Source: Ignavibacteriales bacterium
GTDB taxonomy: Bacteria; Bacteroidota; Ignavibacteria; UBA10030
NCBI GenBank assembly: GCA_016192345.1
Contig: JACPUH010000083.1
Span: 1-64,000 of the forward strand
Length of the DNA: 64,000 nt
Direction: 5' to 3'
The notes under the pieces are model-generated. The model did not search any database. It had not been told where the DNA came from and was given only the letters and a program-made list of their open reading frames with translations. The translations under genes and the position numbers were made by a program. Shown here in pieces: positions 25,824 to 34,522 of the stretch (its first letter is position 1; each line of letters begins with the position of its first letter).

Positions 25824-27509
25824 ATGAACAACCGCTATACCATAGGACTTGATTACGGGACGAATTCCGTTCGCGCACTGGTGGTCGATATCACCAACGG
25901 TCGCGAGCTCGGTACCGCCGTCTGGAACTACAAGCATGGGAATGAGGGTGTCATTCTCTCACGCGACCCCAACCTTGCCCGCCAGCATCCTGCTGATTAC
26001 GTACGGGGAACGGCACTGAGCATCCGCAAGGCGTTGACAGCTGCGAAACGACGCTTGAAGGGGTTCAACCCCGAACAGGTGATCGGGATAGGGGTGGATA
26101 CAACGGGGAGCACGCCCTTGCCGGTGGATCGCAACGGACATCCGCTCGCCTTCCAGAAACGATTTGCAAAAAATCCGGACGCGATGGCCTGGCTCTGGAA
26201 AGACCATACCGGCGTCGCTGAAGCGGCGGAGATCACCGAGCTCGCGCGGAAACTCCGTCCTCAGTACCTGGCCAAGTGCGGAGGGGTGTATTCGAGCGAA
26301 TGGTTCTTCAGTAAGATACTCCATTGTGTCAGAACGAACCCTGAAGTTGCCGAAGCATCACACTTGTGGGTGGAGATCGCCGACTGGATTCCCGCCCTCT
26401 TAACAGGGACGGAGTCCCCGGACCGGTTGACGGTCGGCATCTGCGCCGCCGGGCATAAGGCAATGTATAATGCTGAATGGGGAGGGTATCCCGACGCGGA
26501 GTTTTTAGGAACACTGAATCCGGCACTCGCCGTTCTGCGAACGCGGTTACACTCTAACGCCCAGACGGTGGATCGCCCCGTCGGAGGACTGACGAAAGAA
26601 TGGGCACGACGCACCGGCCTGCGCGAAGGAACCCCTGTCGCTACCGGCGCTTTCGACGCTCATTTGGGTGCTGTCGGAGCAGGCATTACAGGTGGCATAC
26701 TCGTCAAAATTATGGGGACGAGCACGTGCGACATCACGGTTGCGCGGAACAACAGCCCTTTTCCGGATATCCCCGGCTTATGCGGCATAGTGGACGGAAG
26801 CGTGCTGCCCGGATATTACGGATTCGAAGCGGGTCAATCCGCTGTGGGAGATATCTTCAACTGGTTTGTGAATTACATTCGCCCCGATGGCAAAAAGGGA
26901 ACTCACGATGCTCTTGCCAGAGCCGCATCGAAATTGAAGGCGGGGGAGTCGGGATTGCTCGCGCTCGATTGGAACAACGGCAACAGGACAATCCTCGTCG
27001 ATCAAAGGCTCTCCGGTTTGCTCGTGGGACAGACATTGTATACAACGCCAGCCGAAATGTATCGGGCTCTCGTCGAAGCGACTGCCTTCGGTGCGCTCAC
27101 CATTATTAACCGGTTCGAAGAATACGGGGTAACCGTTGAGCAGGTGGTGAACTGCGGCGGGATAGCCGAGAAAAACCCGTTTGTCATGCAGATCTACGCT
27201 GATGTCACCGGACGCCCCATGATGGTCAGCCGATCCGCCCAGACATGCGCCCTCGGCGCGGCGATTGCAGGGGCCGTTGTCGCGGGGAAACAATCGGGTG
27301 GCTACGATTCATTCACGGAAGCGCAACAGGCCATGACCGGCTTGAAAAACCGAGTCTTTAAACCCGACCCCGCTGCTCATGCGGTCTACAAAGAACTCTA
27401 CCAATTGTACAGAACCTTGCATGATGCGTTTGGGACAAACTCATGGCATGGCAACTTGTACAGTGTGATGAAACAACTCATCGAAATCAGAAAAGGGGCA
27501 AGATCATGA
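25824..27509 (+). CDS. araB: Ribulokinase
   Basis: FGGY-family carbohydrate kinase that phosphorylates L-ribulose. The 561 residues match AraB. The N-terminal phosphate loop IGLDYGTNSVRALVVD, the GVDTTGSTPLPVD segment, the VKIMGTSTCDI strand and the FGGY C-terminal signature region VVNCGGIAEKNPFVMQIYAD are all present. It sits between the symporter and the 4-epimerase. Araf or other ribulose sources are possible; the pairing with AraD makes ribulokinase more likely than xylulokinase. Confidence 0.93.
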   Translation: MNNRYTIGLDYGTNSVRALVVDITNGRELGTAVWNYKHGNEGVILSRDPNLARQHPADYVRGTALSIRKALTAAKRRLKGFNPEQVIGIGVDTTGSTPLPVDRNGHPLAFQKRFAKNPDAMAWLWKDHTGVAEAAEITELARKLRPQYLAKCGGVYSSEWFFSKILHCVRTNPEVAEASHLWVEIADWIPALLTGTESPDRLTVGICAAGHKAMYNAEWGGYPDAEFLGTLNPALAVLRTRLHSNAQTVDRPVGGLTKEWARRTGLREGTPVATGAFDAHLGAVGAGITGGILVKIMGTSTCDITVARNNSPFPDIPGLCGIVDGSVLPGYYGFEAGQSAVGDIFNWFVNYIRPDGKKGTHDALARAASKLKAGESGLLALDWNNGNRTILVDQRLSGLLVGQTLYTTPAEMYRALVEATAFGALTIINRFEEYGVTVEQVVNCGGIAEKNPFVMQIYADVTGRPMMVSRSAQTCALGAAIAGAVVAGKQSGGYDSFTEAQQAMTGLKNRVFKPDPAAHAVYKELYQLYRTLHDAFGTNSWHGNLYSVMKQLIEIRKGARS

Positions 27510-27595
27510 TCGGGATCTTGAGGATTTTGACGCAAGGGATGCACGATCATACATTCCGGTTCCATAAGTCACCATGAATAGGAATTGAAGAACCG

Positions 27596-28294
27596 ATGCT
27601 CGAGCAATTAAAAAAGCGGGTCTGTGAAGCCAACCTTCGCCTCGTCCGGGAGGGATTGGTTCTTCTGACATGGGGCAATGTCAGTGCGGTTGCCAGAAAA
27701 GAAGGACTCATCGTCATCAAACCCTCCGGGGTTGCCTATGACGAGATGAAGCCGGGACAAATGGTTGTTGTCTCTCTCAAAACCGGGGAAGTCGTTGAAG
27801 GCACCCTCCGCCCCAGCTCCGACACACCGACTCACCTGGAGCTGTATCGGGCCTTTTCGAAAATCGGCGCAATTGTCCACTCACACAGTTTGTATGCGAC
27901 AGCCTGGGCTCAGGCAGGGCGGGAAATCCCCGCGTTCGGCACAACCCACGCCGACCATTTCTACGGGACAGTCCCCTGCACGCGGGAGATGAAACAAGGG
28001 GAAATCGAAAACGATTATGAGAAAAACACCGGTTGCGTCATCGTCGAGCGGTTCAAGGACATTGATCCTCTTCAGATGCCCGCCGCGCTTGTCGCGGGGC
28101 ATGCCCCGTTCACTTGGGGCACGACACTCGAAGAGGCAGTCACAAACTCTCTTGTGCTTGAGCGGGTTGCCCGCATGGCCAGCGAAACACTCTTGCTGAA
28201 TCCCAAGCAGCGTCCGTTGAAAAAAACCTTGCTCGATAAACATTTTCTCCGCAAGCATGGTTCGGAAGCATACTACGGGCAGAAGAAGCAATGA
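27596..28294 (+). CDS. araD: L-ribulose-5-phosphate 4-epimerase
   Basis: Class II aldolase-fold epimerase converting L-ribulose 5-phosphate to D-xylulose 5-phosphate, which enters the pentose phosphate pathway. The 232-residue protein shows the zinc ligands in IVHSHSLYATAWAQ and the later HAPFTWG segment, plus the AraD-type TTHADHFYG stretch. The start GLVLLTWGNVSAV is characteristic. Its stop overlaps the HAD gene start (ATGA), so the two are coupled. Confidence 0.95.
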   Translation: MLEQLKKRVCEANLRLVREGLVLLTWGNVSAVARKEGLIVIKPSGVAYDEMKPGQMVVVSLKTGEVVEGTLRPSSDTPTHLELYRAFSKIGAIVHSHSLYATAWAQAGREIPAFGTTHADHFYGTVPCTREMKQGEIENDYEKNTGCVIVERFKDIDPLQMPAALVAGHAPFTWGTTLEEAVTNSLVLERVARMASETLLLNPKQRPLKKTLLDKHFLRKHGSEAYYGQKKQ

Positions 28295-28977
28295 TCAAAG
28301 CCGTTGTTTTCGACCTCGATGGCTTGTTGGTGAATAGCGAACCGGTTTGGTTTCAAGTACGAACGACAATGTTCCAAAGATTCGCCCTCAAGTGGACGGA
28401 CGACGACCAGAAAGCGCTGATGGGCCGCAGCACGGCAGCCTGGATCGACTATGTGCATGGGAAATTGAAAGGCAGGCTCTCGCGCGACGAAGTAACGAAG
28501 GAAACTCTGGATGGGATGGTTCGCCATTACCGCTCCGGCACCATACGCGTTATGCCCGGGGCGCAACAAGCCCTCGAATACTGCGCGGGGAAATTCGTAC
28601 TTGGACTTGCTTCCGGCTCTCCGGAAGTCCTGATTCACGCAGCGCTTGAATCGAATCGATGGGCTCGTTTCTTCTCACAGGTTCTTTCCAGCGATAAGGT
28701 CGGCCACGGCAAACCGGCGCCCGATGTGTATCTCGAGGTATTGAAAAGGCTCCACACGACCCCGTCGGAAAGCGTTGTCGTAGAAGATTCCGGGAGCGGC
28801 ATCCTCGCAGGAAAAGCTGCAGGGGCTGCAGTCATAGCAATCCCCCAAAAGGAGCTCATGCCTTCCCCTGAGGCACTCGAGTCTGCAGATATCATTCTCG
28901 ACTCCCTTGCTTCGATGGAGAATGCGCTTGACAGGATCGCACGTCGTTCCATCGCGGTTTCCCATGGAGCTCGATAA
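28291..28977 (+). CDS. HAD-superfamily sugar-phosphate phosphatase
   Basis: Haloacid dehalogenase-like hydrolase of 228 residues related to beta-phosphoglucomutase and hexitol/2-deoxyglucose phosphatase (YniC-like). Motif I is VFDLDGLLVNSEP, motif II LASGSPEV, motif III the KPAPDVYLE lysine and motif IV VVEDSGSGILAGKAAG. Its ATG overlaps the araD stop. In this operon it may remove dead-end or excess sugar phosphates; the true substrate is unknown. Confidence 0.88.
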   Translation: MIKAVVFDLDGLLVNSEPVWFQVRTTMFQRFALKWTDDDQKALMGRSTAAWIDYVHGKLKGRLSRDEVTKETLDGMVRHYRSGTIRVMPGAQQALEYCAGKFVLGLASGSPEVLIHAALESNRWARFFSQVLSSDKVGHGKPAPDVYLEVLKRLHTTPSESVVVEDSGSGILAGKAAGAAVIAIPQKELMPSPEALESADIILDSLASMENALDRIARRSIAVSHGAR

Positions 28978-29178
28978 GCGACTGTAAACCTGAAAATAAC
29001 GAAGCGACTCCCCGAAGGATCCAATGCTTCAAAAAATGCATTGACTCACAAAATTGCATGGATTGAAATCGGGAATTTTGAAAATCATGAAAAATTTCGT
29101 ACCATAGTCGCCACGCAAGTGATTCTTCGGGCGCCAGGGAGGCTTTTGCAGGGTATTTATCAGACTATCTGAAGAATT

Positions 29179-29252
29179 GCACCCGTAGCTCAACTGGATA
29201 GAGCGGCAGCCTACGGAGCTGTAGGTTGGGGGTTCGAATCCCTCCGGGTGCA
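29179..29252 (+). tRNA. tRNA-Arg (anticodon ACG)
   Basis: A complete cloverleaf: acceptor GCACCCG/CGGGTGC, D-arm GCTC AACTGGATA GAGC, anticodon stem GCAGC/GCTGT with loop CTACGGA (anticodon ACG, read as ICG after TadA editing), T-arm GGGGG TTCGAAT CCCTC. A tadA gene is present at 40901. CCA is not encoded. Confidence 0.95.
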
Positions 29253-29360
29253 CAAACTCGAGAGTGAAGTGGGAAAGTCAGATTCCTCGATCCTAGTGTC
29301 GCCGGGACCTTGGATCCAAAAAGTGGCACGCTTCGCGTGCTACTTTAGTAAGCCTCCGGC

Positions 29361-29383
29361 GGTTCGACTCCCTTCAGGCGCAC
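29361..29383 (+). pseudogene. tRNA 3'-end remnant, copy 1
   Basis: GGTTCGACTCCCTTCAGGCG plus CAC resembles a T-arm and acceptor 3' strand, but the T-stem is not paired and no matching 5' acceptor (CGCCTG) is nearby. The piece is preceded by a strong hairpin (29321-29345). It recurs almost exactly at 29504. Confidence 0.6.
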
Positions 29384-29503
29384 ATGAAACGACGTCCAGC
29401 TTGCTGGCTTTCAGCGTAGCGGACGGGAGAATTGCAGTTCGATTTCCTCTTTCAAGGAATTTGCCTGGTGAGGGGTCCCGTCCTCCACGAAGCGGGGGAC
29501 GGG

Positions 29504-29525
29504 ATTCGACTCCCTTCAGGCGCAC
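29504..29525 (+). pseudogene. tRNA 3'-end remnant, copy 2
   Basis: The 20 bases TTCGACTCCCTTCAGGCGCA recur here after copy 1. It too is directly preceded by a strong GC hairpin (29478-29503), so the pair looks like a repeated hairpin-plus-tRNA-end unit. Confidence 0.6.
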
Positions 29526-29563
29526 CAGGCCATTGGAAATTGTTGATTGGGATTTCCCTTGAA

Positions 29564-29627
29564 GCACCCGTAGCTCAACTGCCAAAACGGACCACGAGCG
29601 ACGCGAGTGGCTGCCGTTTTGAGCATC
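29564..29627 (+). pseudogene. Broken tRNA-Arg 5' half with a nested hairpin in the D-loop
   Basis: GCACCCGTAGCTCAACTG equals the first 18 bases of both intact tRNA-Arg genes. The intact TCG gene continues GATA then GAGCATC; here GATA is replaced by a nested palindrome of about 39 bases (CAAAACGG/CCGTTTTG outside, CCAC/GTGG inside with core GAGCGACGCGA), after which GAGCATC resumes. The anticodon arm that should follow is absent. Confidence 0.7.
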
Positions 29628-29732
29628 CCCGCCTGCCAATCTTGATCCGACGAGGCGGGCAGGCCGTTGAACGAAGCCCCAAGAGGGCGAGCGAAACGGG
29701 ATCCGCAACGGGGTATGAACGACATTGAATTC

Positions 29733-29806
29733 GCACCCGTAGCTCAACTGGATAGAGCATCAGACTTCGGATCTGAGGGTTGGGGGTTCGAATCCCTCCG
29801 GGTGTA
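29733..29806 (+). tRNA. tRNA-Arg (anticodon TCG)
   Basis: A complete cloverleaf: acceptor GCACCCG/CGGGTGT (first pair G-U), D-arm GCTC AACTGGATA GAGC, anticodon stem TCAGA/TCTGA with loop CTTCGGA (anticodon TCG), T-arm GGGGG TTCGAAT CCCTC. CCA is not encoded. It shares its first 27 bases with the ACG gene. Confidence 0.94.
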
Positions 29807-30035
29807 CAATCGGAGAATATCGTTACGAGCGGAACTGTGCAGAGCATCTGTACCGCAAACGCCCCATGAGGACAGCCTGCCGTCCGCCTCCTTTGCTCAC
29901 GCCTTTGTTCCATCTCCAATCTTTTTTCTCTACCTTGGAATTGGACCCTTGTTGGAACCCGGCAGCACCAATTCGACTGAACAGGATCGCATTAGCCCGG
30001 TTCGTGTGAAGCATCTTCCTACCCCAATTCCTTAC

Positions 30036-33000
30036 ATGAAATCTTTCTTTAAACTTGGGATTACTGTTCTCCTCTTCATTGTTCCGTGCATTCTTCTTGC
30101 ACAGAACGAGCCAGGCTCTTTTCAGGCCGCTCCGGTCCGGGATTTTGTCATCGATCATTGGGGAATGGAGCAGGGCCTGCCACAGAACTCCGTGAACTCC
30201 ATCTGCCAAACACGAGATGGTTACCTCTGGCTGGCAACGTTCGGCGGACTCGTTCGGTTTGATGGCGTACGGTTCACGGTGTTCGACCGTTTCAACACTC
30301 CCGGGATGAAAGCCGATCGGTGCATTGCGCTCTACGAGGATTCACGGGGTCGCCTCTGGATCGGCACTGAAAACGGGCTTATCCTTTACTCAAACGGCAC
30401 GTTCAAAACATATCAGAGCGCGGATGGATTATCATCCGAGGTTGTGCGAAAAATCACGGAAGACCGCCGCGGTGTCGTGTGGGTTCTGTCCGATGGGTTG
30501 CCGGCGTACTTTCGCGATAACCGATTCCATGCCATCAATCCTGTTCAACCCCGATCAGGGATGGAACAATTGCTCTTCGACGCCAATGTCCTCCTAACGT
30601 GGGGGGGGGGCGGGGTTTTTGGCATCAAGGACGATTCAGCGTTTGTTGTCTTGGAACCAAAGGACTTTGAGCAACCGGGAGGCGACCTCCGCGACCTTAG
30701 GAGGGATCAACAGGGAGCGGTTTGGGCCGCCCTGAGCCCCGGTGGTGTTGTTCGATTCACCCCCGACGGGCTTATGCGATTCCGGACGGAGAACGGTCTG
30801 GCTTCACCCTATGCACACAGCCTCTTCCTCGAATCGAACGGTGACGTCTGGGTGGCCACGCACAAGGGTATTTCCGTTATCTCCCATGGTTCAGTGGTTA
30901 CCATACAACGCGCAGACGGGCTGATGGACGACCAGGTGAACACCATCATGAGAGATCGGGAGGGAAATATCTGGGTCGGGACGCCAACAGGAGGACTCCA
31001 CCGATTACGAAGAGCGCTCTTCAACGTGCTTGGCCGGGAGCAAGGACTTTCGACGGACGGTATTCTTTCCCTTTGCCTGCGACGGGATGGCTCGATGCTG
31101 CTCGGTACGAACTGCGGCGGGTTGTACGAGATCCGGAACGGACGCATGGAGTTCTCAACCCTCAACGCCTTGACGATGAATATGTGCAATTGGTCCGTGT
31201 TCGAGGACAGCAAGGGACGAATCTGGCTCGACGCCTCACGTCTCGTTCTCATCGAACAGAACAAAGCGAAGATATTTGAAGCGGTAGATGAAAGGGTATT
31301 TGCCCTTTATGAAGATCATCAGAACGGTATGTGGGCCGGAACCGCCAATGGACTTTTCTCACTGGCTGATGGGAAAGACCGGCAATGGAGGAGAATCCCG
31401 GGGCTCTCCAACGATGACGTTCGGGCTCTTTATGAGGACAGCAAGGGGAACCTCTGGGTCGGAACCGTGGCAGGACTCAACAAGATTGCCGCTGATTCGG
31501 TCATCTCGTTCACCGCGATTCCCGGTCTCGCAAGTCACTATTTCCGATCTATTTACGAGAGCGAAGACGGAACACTCTGGTTTGGAACATACGGCGGCGG
31601 TATTGTTCGATTGAAAAGCGGCATCTTCTCCGTCATTACGACGCGGGAAGGTCTGTTTGACAACATCGTCTCACACATTGTTGAAGACCAGTTCGGCACC
31701 TTTTGGATGGGAAGCAATCGCGGCATTTTCCGTGCGTCGCGTCGAATGCTCGATCGTGTGGCCGACGGGGAAATTCAAACCGTTCCTGTCCAATCGTTCG
31801 GACGGGCCGACGGGTTGAAAAATGTGGAGACCAACGGCGGGTTTCAGCCCAATGCGATCCGGTCCCCGGACGGAAGAATCTTTTTCCCAACCATTGAAGG
31901 AGTGGCGATCGTCAATCCTGCCGACCTGCAAATCAACACTCTTGTTCCCAACGTCCTTATTGAAAATGTACGGACCGGCAAGGGCGTCTTCCCGGCAGGT
32001 TCAATCCCGGAGATCCTGTATGAGGATGCAAACGTTGAAATTCAGTACACCGCATTGAGTTTTGCGGATCCACGGAAGGTTCAATTCAAGTACCGGTTGG
32101 GAGGGGAGAATGATCCGTGGGTCGATGCAGGAACAAGGCGATCGGCATTTTACACGAAGGTCTCCCCCGGAACATACATCTTCCAGGTTGCGGCGAGTAA
32201 CAATGATGGCGTTTGGAATGAACATGGGGCAACGATAACGTTGACAGTCCTGCCCCCTTATTGGATGACGTGGTGGTTCCGCATCAGTGTAGGGATAACC
32301 GTGCTCTTTCTTGTGGTGTCCATCATTCAAAGAAGAATTGCGTTTCTGAAAAGGGCACGAGTATGGCAGGAAGAAATCTCGCGTCTGCTCATTGAGAATC
32401 AGGAAAAGGAACGGACACGCATCGCCCGGGAGATGCATGATAGTTTGGGTCAGGAACTCCTTCTTGTCAAGAACAGGGCGATGTTGGGGACGCAGAGCGA
32501 TGATCCAAAGGCCCGCCGGCAGTTTGAACAGATATCATCCTCGGTATCGGCCGTGCTGAAATCCGTACGCCAGCTTTCGCACGATCTCCGCCCCCCCGAG
32601 CTCGACCAGCTGGGACTCACGGAAACTCTGCGTTCGCTCTATGAGTCGGTGCAGGACTCCACGACAATCACGGTAAGCGCTCATCTGGATAATATTGATG
32701 GCGCCTTCCCGAAGGAATCAGAGATTAATGTCGTGAGAATCGTGCAGGAAGGGATGAATAACATTTTGAAACATTCAGCCGCCACCGAGGTTTTGTTGAA
32801 CCTTTCGGTTCGGGATCGGGCAGTGATGATCCTCCTGCACGATAACGGGAAGGGATTTAACACGAAAGGTGTGGACGGGCAGCAACCTGGAGGGATCGGA
32901 CTTACAAACATCAAGGAGCGTGTCAGAATTCTTGGGGGAACGTTCACGATCGAGTCGTCTCCCATGAAAGGGACAACAATAGAGATTCATATCCCACTCT

Positions 33001-33038
33001 CCCCTTTTGGCTCGCCGGATGGTGAACAACGTCATTAA
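30036..33038 (+). CDS. Propeller-sensor histidine kinase (Reg_prop, Y_Y_Y, HisKA_3, HATPase)
   Basis: One-piece periplasmic sensor kinase of 1000 residues. A signal peptide (MKSFFKLGITVLLFIVPCILLAQ) fixes the start; the open frame upstream runs through tRNA sequence and is not used. Residues about 35-670 hold many two-component propeller repeats with the recurring LYEDSRGRLWIGT / DREGNIWVGT pattern, followed by a Y_Y_Y domain (about 690-750), one membrane helix (about 755-780), HisKA_3 with H801 in AREMHDSLGQE and an HATPase (EGMNNILKHS, DNGKGF, GIGLTNIKERV). Such sensors in Bacteroidota often detect sugars, but there they are usually hybrids; here the regulator is a separate LuxR-type gene just downstream. 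Confidence 0.93.
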   Translation: MKSFFKLGITVLLFIVPCILLAQNEPGSFQAAPVRDFVIDHWGMEQGLPQNSVNSICQTRDGYLWLATFGGLVRFDGVRFTVFDRFNTPGMKADRCIALYEDSRGRLWIGTENGLILYSNGTFKTYQSADGLSSEVVRKITEDRRGVVWVLSDGLPAYFRDNRFHAINPVQPRSGMEQLLFDANVLLTWGGGGVFGIKDDSAFVVLEPKDFEQPGGDLRDLRRDQQGAVWAALSPGGVVRFTPDGLMRFRTENGLASPYAHSLFLESNGDVWVATHKGISVISHGSVVTIQRADGLMDDQVNTIMRDREGNIWVGTPTGGLHRLRRALFNVLGREQGLSTDGILSLCLRRDGSMLLGTNCGGLYEIRNGRMEFSTLNALTMNMCNWSVFEDSKGRIWLDASRLVLIEQNKAKIFEAVDERVFALYEDHQNGMWAGTANGLFSLADGKDRQWRRIPGLSNDDVRALYEDSKGNLWVGTVAGLNKIAADSVISFTAIPGLASHYFRSIYESEDGTLWFGTYGGGIVRLKSGIFSVITTREGLFDNIVSHIVEDQFGTFWMGSNRGIFRASRRMLDRVADGEIQTVPVQSFGRADGLKNVETNGGFQPNAIRSPDGRIFFPTIEGVAIVNPADLQINTLVPNVLIENVRTGKGVFPAGSIPEILYEDANVEIQYTALSFADPRKVQFKYRLGGENDPWVDAGTRRSAFYTKVSPGTYIFQVAASNNDGVWNEHGATITLTVLPPYWMTWWFRISVGITVLFLVVSIIQRRIAFLKRARVWQEEISRLLIENQEKERTRIAREMHDSLGQELLLVKNRAMLGTQSDDPKARRQFEQISSSVSAVLKSVRQLSHDLRPPELDQLGLTETLRSLYESVQDSTTITVSAHLDNIDGAFPKESEINVVRIVQEGMNNILKHSAATEVLLNLSVRDRAVMILLHDNGKGFNTKGVDGQQPGGIGLTNIKERVRILGGTFTIESSPMKGTTIEIHIPLSPFGSPDGEQRH

Positions 33039-33176
33039 TGGGTAATTCTTGCTAAACTCAGGAAAGTCTTGAATGACAGGCTTCATTTCTCCGACATCAA
33101 TCGCGACATCGCGGATTTCTTCCGGTTTGCACAGAGTCAGAAAGAATAGTTCCGTTTTTCATACTTGGATTTTGTT

Positions 33177-33833
33177 ATGATCTCACAACACACCGTCACC
33201 CTTCTGCTTGCCGACGATCACCCGCTCATGCGCAAGGGGCTGAAGGAAGTCATTGAAGAGGACGGACGATACACTATCGTTGCCGAAGCGGGGGATGGCG
33301 AGAAAGCGCTCGAACTCATCGAACGGCATCAGCCCTCCATCGCTATCGTGGACATTGACATGCCCCGGCTTGGAGGTCTGGAATTGGCCAAAACCGTCCT
33401 TTCGAAGAGAATCCCCGTCGATATCATTATCCTCACGATGCACGACAAGCAAAATGTCTTTAATAGAGCAATGGACCTGGGTGTGATGGGCTATGTCGTG
33501 AAGGATAGCGCGTTAACGGACATTCTCGACGCAATCACGTTAGTCGGTTCCGGAAGGCACTACATCAGTCCATCTCTCTCCGGTCTTCTTCTCAAGCGTT
33601 CGCGCTCCGGGGAAGCCGCAGACTACCCAACGCTCATTTCTCTCCTTACACCGACGGAACGGAAGATCCTCAGATTGATTGCCGAAGAAAAAACCACAAA
33701 AGAAATCGCCGACCATCTTTTTGTGAGTGTTCGAACGATCGATACCCATCGTGCCCATATATGCTCGAAACTTGATCTCCATGGTCCCACCGCGCTCCTG
33801 CGGTTCGCCCTGGAGAACAAGACAAAGTTTTGA
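33177..33833 (+). CDS. NarL/FixJ-family response regulator
   Basis: Regulator of 218 residues for the kinase 138 bases upstream. The receiver shows LLADDHP, phospho-acceptor D59 in IVDIDMP, T in ILTMHD and K in YVVKDS; the C-terminal LuxR helix-turn-helix is LTPTERKILRL with TTKEIADHLFVSVRTIDTHR. The ATG is preferred over an in-frame TTG twelve bases earlier. It lies about 100 bases before a paired TACGTA site, which is repeated with the same geometry before the second FG-GAP gene, so it is the leading candidate to bind there; that is inference. Confidence 0.93.
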   Translation: MISQHTVTLLLADDHPLMRKGLKEVIEEDGRYTIVAEAGDGEKALELIERHQPSIAIVDIDMPRLGGLELAKTVLSKRIPVDIIILTMHDKQNVFNRAMDLGVMGYVVKDSALTDILDAITLVGSGRHYISPSLSGLLLKRSRSGEAADYPTLISLLTPTERKILRLIAEEKTTKEIADHLFVSVRTIDTHRAHICSKLDLHGPTALLRFALENKTKF

Positions 33834-33939
33834 AATTTGGTGCGTGTGATTTGTGGCTTTCCCCGCATTTTAATCTCCCTGAATCCGCTCATCCCTTCTC
33901 CTCCCCTTTTCTGATCGATCCCATTCTCCGTTTCCGAAA

Positions 33940-34007
33940 TACGTACCTTTACCTACCAAAATACGTACCGCTGCGGATTGAACTATCCTCCTTTCTGATA
34001 TTAATTA
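33940..34007 (+). promoter_or_regulatory. Paired TACGTA operator plus promoter, copy A
   Basis: TACGTA occurs at 33940 and again 22 bases on at 33962; 10 bases later comes TTGAAC, then after 18 bases TAATTA. The same order and spacing recur at 37709-37776, and the two regions align well over about 130 bases. The palindromes would sit near -50 and -72, typical for an activator. Downstream are the receiver-only gene and the first FG-GAP gene. Confidence 0.6.
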
Positions 34008-34084
34008 TCGTTGTCGTTATTAGTTAGTTTCTCTCCACCGCGTCAAGGGTCACCACGAAGAAAAACAGCCCTGTGACCGCGACC

Positions 34085-34459
34085 ATGCACACTATCGATT
34101 TACTCACTCTTGTGAACGTGACCATCCTGATCGTAGATGACAATGCCGCGATGAGGGGGGCGATTAAATCGACCGTCTGTTCGGACGACGATACAATCAT
34201 CGAACGCGCAGACGGCAGCGAAGCTCTCGAGGCATACACACAACACCGACCGGATTATGTGTTGATGGACATCCGGATGAAGCAGATGGATGGAATCACT
34301 GCGACGGCACGAATCCGTGCATTCGACCCCGGCGCGAAGGTCATCATGGTTACCGATTTTGGTACTCCATCCTTTCGACACGCCGCCGAGAAGGCGGGCG
34401 CGATCGGGTTGGTACTCAAAGAACAACTCCCTGACCTGCGGCGGCTTCTTGGTCGGTAA
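34085..34459 (+). CDS. Receiver-only response regulator (CheY-like)
   Basis: A 124-residue protein with only a receiver domain: the acidic pair in LIVDDNAAM, phospho-acceptor D in VLMDIRMKQMDG, T in IMVTDF and K in VLKEQ. No output domain follows. The ATG is preferred over a GTG twelve bases earlier. It lies between the duplicated leader and the first FG-GAP gene; the second FG-GAP gene has the leader but not this receiver. It might act as a phosphate sink or partner for the propeller kinase, which is inference. Confidence 0.85.
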   Translation: MHTIDLLTLVNVTILIVDDNAAMRGAIKSTVCSDDDTIIERADGSEALEAYTQHRPDYVLMDIRMKQMDGITATARIRAFDPGAKVIMVTDFGTPSFRHAAEKAGAIGLVLKEQLPDLRRLLGR

Positions 34460-34522
34460 TAGAAAACCTGGAACTTGAAACCATAATCCACAATCACAAA
34501 AATCAAAACCAAAAGAGGCCCT

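Larger units (their letters stand above)
29253..29732. other. Gap between the two tRNA-Arg genes: broken tRNA pieces and hairpins
   Basis: 480 bases without a protein gene. They hold two copies of a tRNA 3' end, one tRNA-Arg 5' piece with an inserted hairpin, and several strong GC hairpins, for example AAGTGGCACGC/GCGTGCTACTT at 29321-29345, CCAGC/GCTGG at 29396-29407 and CCCGTCCTCC/GGGGGACGGG at 29478-29503. Open frames on either strand here are tRNA antisense artefacts. Confidence 0.7.

Noticed and set aside
29029-29919. Several minus-strand open frames around the tRNA-Arg genes
   Set aside because: They are antisense translations of tRNA-Arg and its broken copies (GFEPPTYSSVG-type artefact).
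29667-30035. An N-terminal extension of the propeller-sensor kinase starting inside the tRNA region
   Set aside because: The frame passes through tRNA-Arg(TCG); a clean signal peptide starts at the ATG at 30036.
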